DNA of 33,313 bases. Source: an uncultured Ruminococcus sp. GTDB lineage: Bacteria > Bacillota > Clostridia > Oscillospirales > Ruminococcaceae. The notes beneath the pieces were generated by a model, which worked only from the letters and a program-made list of their open reading frames with translations, was not told the DNA's origin and did not search any database. The first letter of the stretch is position 1. The number at the start of each line of letters is the position of its first letter. The stretch lies in contig UQAR01000016.1 in the NCBI GenBank assembly GCA_900539095.1, positions 1 through 33,313 of the forward strand. The letters are read 5' to 3'. A program made the position numbers and the translations under genes. Shown here one piece after another: positions 32,519-33,313 of the stretch.

Positions 32519-32546
32519 ATTATACCATAAAATAAGTATAAGTCAA
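32519..32546 (-). promoter_or_regulatory. Sigma-A promoter of the adaptor/ABC operon
   Basis: On the - strand TTGACT (32546-32541), 16-base spacer, TATAAT (32524-32519). Start near 32512; the leader is about 165 bases. Confidence 0.8.
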
Positions 32547-32621
32547 TAAAAGAAGCCACTCTTTTAAGAAACTCATAAGAATTGCTCTCACATATAAAGA
32601 CGGATATTTTCATGAAAGGTT

Positions 32622-32660
32622 GCAAAAAAAATAAAAACGGACGAAATTTTCCGTCCGTTT
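32622..32660 (-). terminator. Terminator of metF
   Basis: On the - strand AAACGGACG (32660-32652), loop, CGTCCGTTT (32643-32635), then TTTATTTTTTT. It directly follows the metF stop and isolates it from the efflux operon. Confidence 0.85.
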
Positions 32661-32669
32661 AATATAAGC

Positions 32670-33265
32670 TTAGAAAAGTGATTTTACTGCCTCGCAAATT
32701 TTTTCAGCTATGTATGGATTGTTCATTGTATAAAGATGTATGCCGTTTACATCGTTTGCAATAAGGTCAACTATCTGAGATACTGCGTAGGCGATTCCGG
32801 CATCTCTCATTGCGATAGGGTCGTCCTCATACTTATCCATTATTTTCAGGAATTTTTGCGGCAGCGTTGCATGACAAAGAGTTGTCATTCTAAGTATCTG
32901 CTTTTTGTTCGTCACAGGCATTATACCAGCCTCGATAGGGACGTTTATTCCTGCTATGGCTGTTTTTTCTCTGAAATCGTAGAATGTGCGGTTGTCAAAG
33001 AAAAGCTGTGTGATAAGCTGCGAGCAGCCTGCGTCTACCTTATTTTTAAGGTGTTTGATATCCTCTACCATGCTTGGACACTCAGGGTGACACTCAGGGT
33101 AGCAAGCACCTATCACGTTCATGTCGCTGTGTTCCTTTATAAATGCCACAAGGTCAGCTGCATAGTGGAAGTCGCCAACTGGCTCAAAGTCAGGGTTTCT
33201 GTCGCCTCTCAGTGCCAGAATGTTCTCGATGTTGGCAGCTTTCATTTCTTCAAGCTGTTCTATAA
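32670..33265 (-). CDS. metF: Methylenetetrahydrofolate reductase, 5' end missing
   Basis: The C-terminal 198 residues of a MetF-type 5,10-methylenetetrahydrofolate reductase, the flavoenzyme that makes 5-methyl-THF for methionine synthesis. Visible: ENILALRGDR (folate/FAD barrel strand), DMNVIGACYPECHPECPS, the DAGCSQLITQLFFDN segment, GINVPIEAGIMPV and the C-terminal helix GIAYAVSQIVDLI. Reading upstream from the in-frame Met at 33245 the frame continues (IEQLEE) to 33265, where the Tn5 adapter begins, so the true start and about 85-95 N-terminal residues are off the contig. The apparent ATG start at 33245 is internal. The enzyme is broken by the assembly end, not by mutation. Confidence 0.93.
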
Positions 33266-33313
33266 CTGTCTCTTATACACATCTCCGAGCCCACGAGACT
33301 AAGGCGAATCTCG
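33266..33313. other. Nextera/Tn5 sequencing adapter, not genomic
   Basis: CTGTCTCTTATACACATCT (33266-33284) is the Tn5 mosaic end, CCGAGCCCACGAGAC (33285-33299) the Nextera read-2 adapter, TAAGGCGA (33300-33307) an 8-base i7 index, and ATCTCG (33308-33313) the start of the flow-cell P7 sequence. It is library contamination and should be trimmed. Confidence 0.98.

Noticed and set aside
32736..33302. 188-residue + strand frame
   Set aside because: Antisense to metF and ends in adapter-encoded LLYTSPSPRD.

Overview
The window looks like the end of a draft contig from a low-to-mid GC Gram-positive of the Clostridia, most likely a Ruminococcus-like Oscillospiraceae. The main supports are gene content and style: a Thr-rich-linked cohesin-like wall/membrane protein, PepV/Sapep-type M20 peptidase, class IV IlvE, VanW-like/L,D-transpeptidase protein, heterodimeric ABC exporters, MacB-like transport with adaptor proteins, strong AGGAGG-type ribosome binding sites and textbook sigma-A promoters. 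Species cannot be fixed from the sequence alone. There are no rRNA, tRNA, CRISPR, prophage or transposase genes. The last 48 bases (33266-33313) are not genome: they are a Nextera/Tn5 adapter with an i7 index, so biological sequence stops at 33265 inside metF.

Layout. 1-267 is non-coding and carries a MITE-like repeat and a promoter. 268-1915 (+) is a three-gene ExbB/ExbD-type membrane cassette (one channel subunit, two different ExbD-like subunits). 2064-5077 (+) is a patatin-like lipase, a membrane-tethered metallophosphoesterase and an M20 dipeptidase. 5173-6012 (+) is prephenate dehydrogenase with its own promoter. 6073-7299 (-) is a cohesin-like membrane protein. 7390-9155 (-) is two unknown soluble proteins followed by a cyclophilin. 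9538-11415 (+) is a large tail-anchored protein with a DnaJ-like N terminus. 11547-13028 (+) is glycerol kinase. 13066-16199 (-) is uvrC-folC and 16267-18048 (-) an L,D-transpeptidase. 18395-20249 (+) is ilvE and a sirtuin. 20365-23913 (-) is a heterodimeric ABC exporter; 24306-26387 (-) is a MATE exporter plus a histidine phosphatase. 26388-27053 is a 666-base repeat-rich gap. 27054-32347 (-) is a four-gene adaptor/ATPase/adaptor/permease operon. 32670-33265 (-) is truncated metF.

How the parts work together. Most of the window is housekeeping (aromatic and branched amino acids, folate/one-carbon, excision repair, glycerol) interleaved with envelope functions: peptidoglycan cross-linking, surface cohesin-like protein, an ion-driven ExbB/ExbD-like motor in a cell type without an outer membrane, and three export systems. 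The most interesting unit is the 27-32.5 kb operon: its sigma-A promoter is followed by a leader that holds an intrinsic terminator and a small ORF whose stop overlaps the first gene's start, and one of its two adaptor proteins carries an extra domain of about 110 residues inserted at the tip of its coiled-coil hairpin, between Asp/Glu/Pro-rich linkers.

Nearly every transcription unit can be framed by a visible promoter and/or intrinsic terminator, which are listed. Two families of non-coding repeats (a TGTAGGGGCG-type palindromic element and an array of micro-hairpins) fill the longer gaps.
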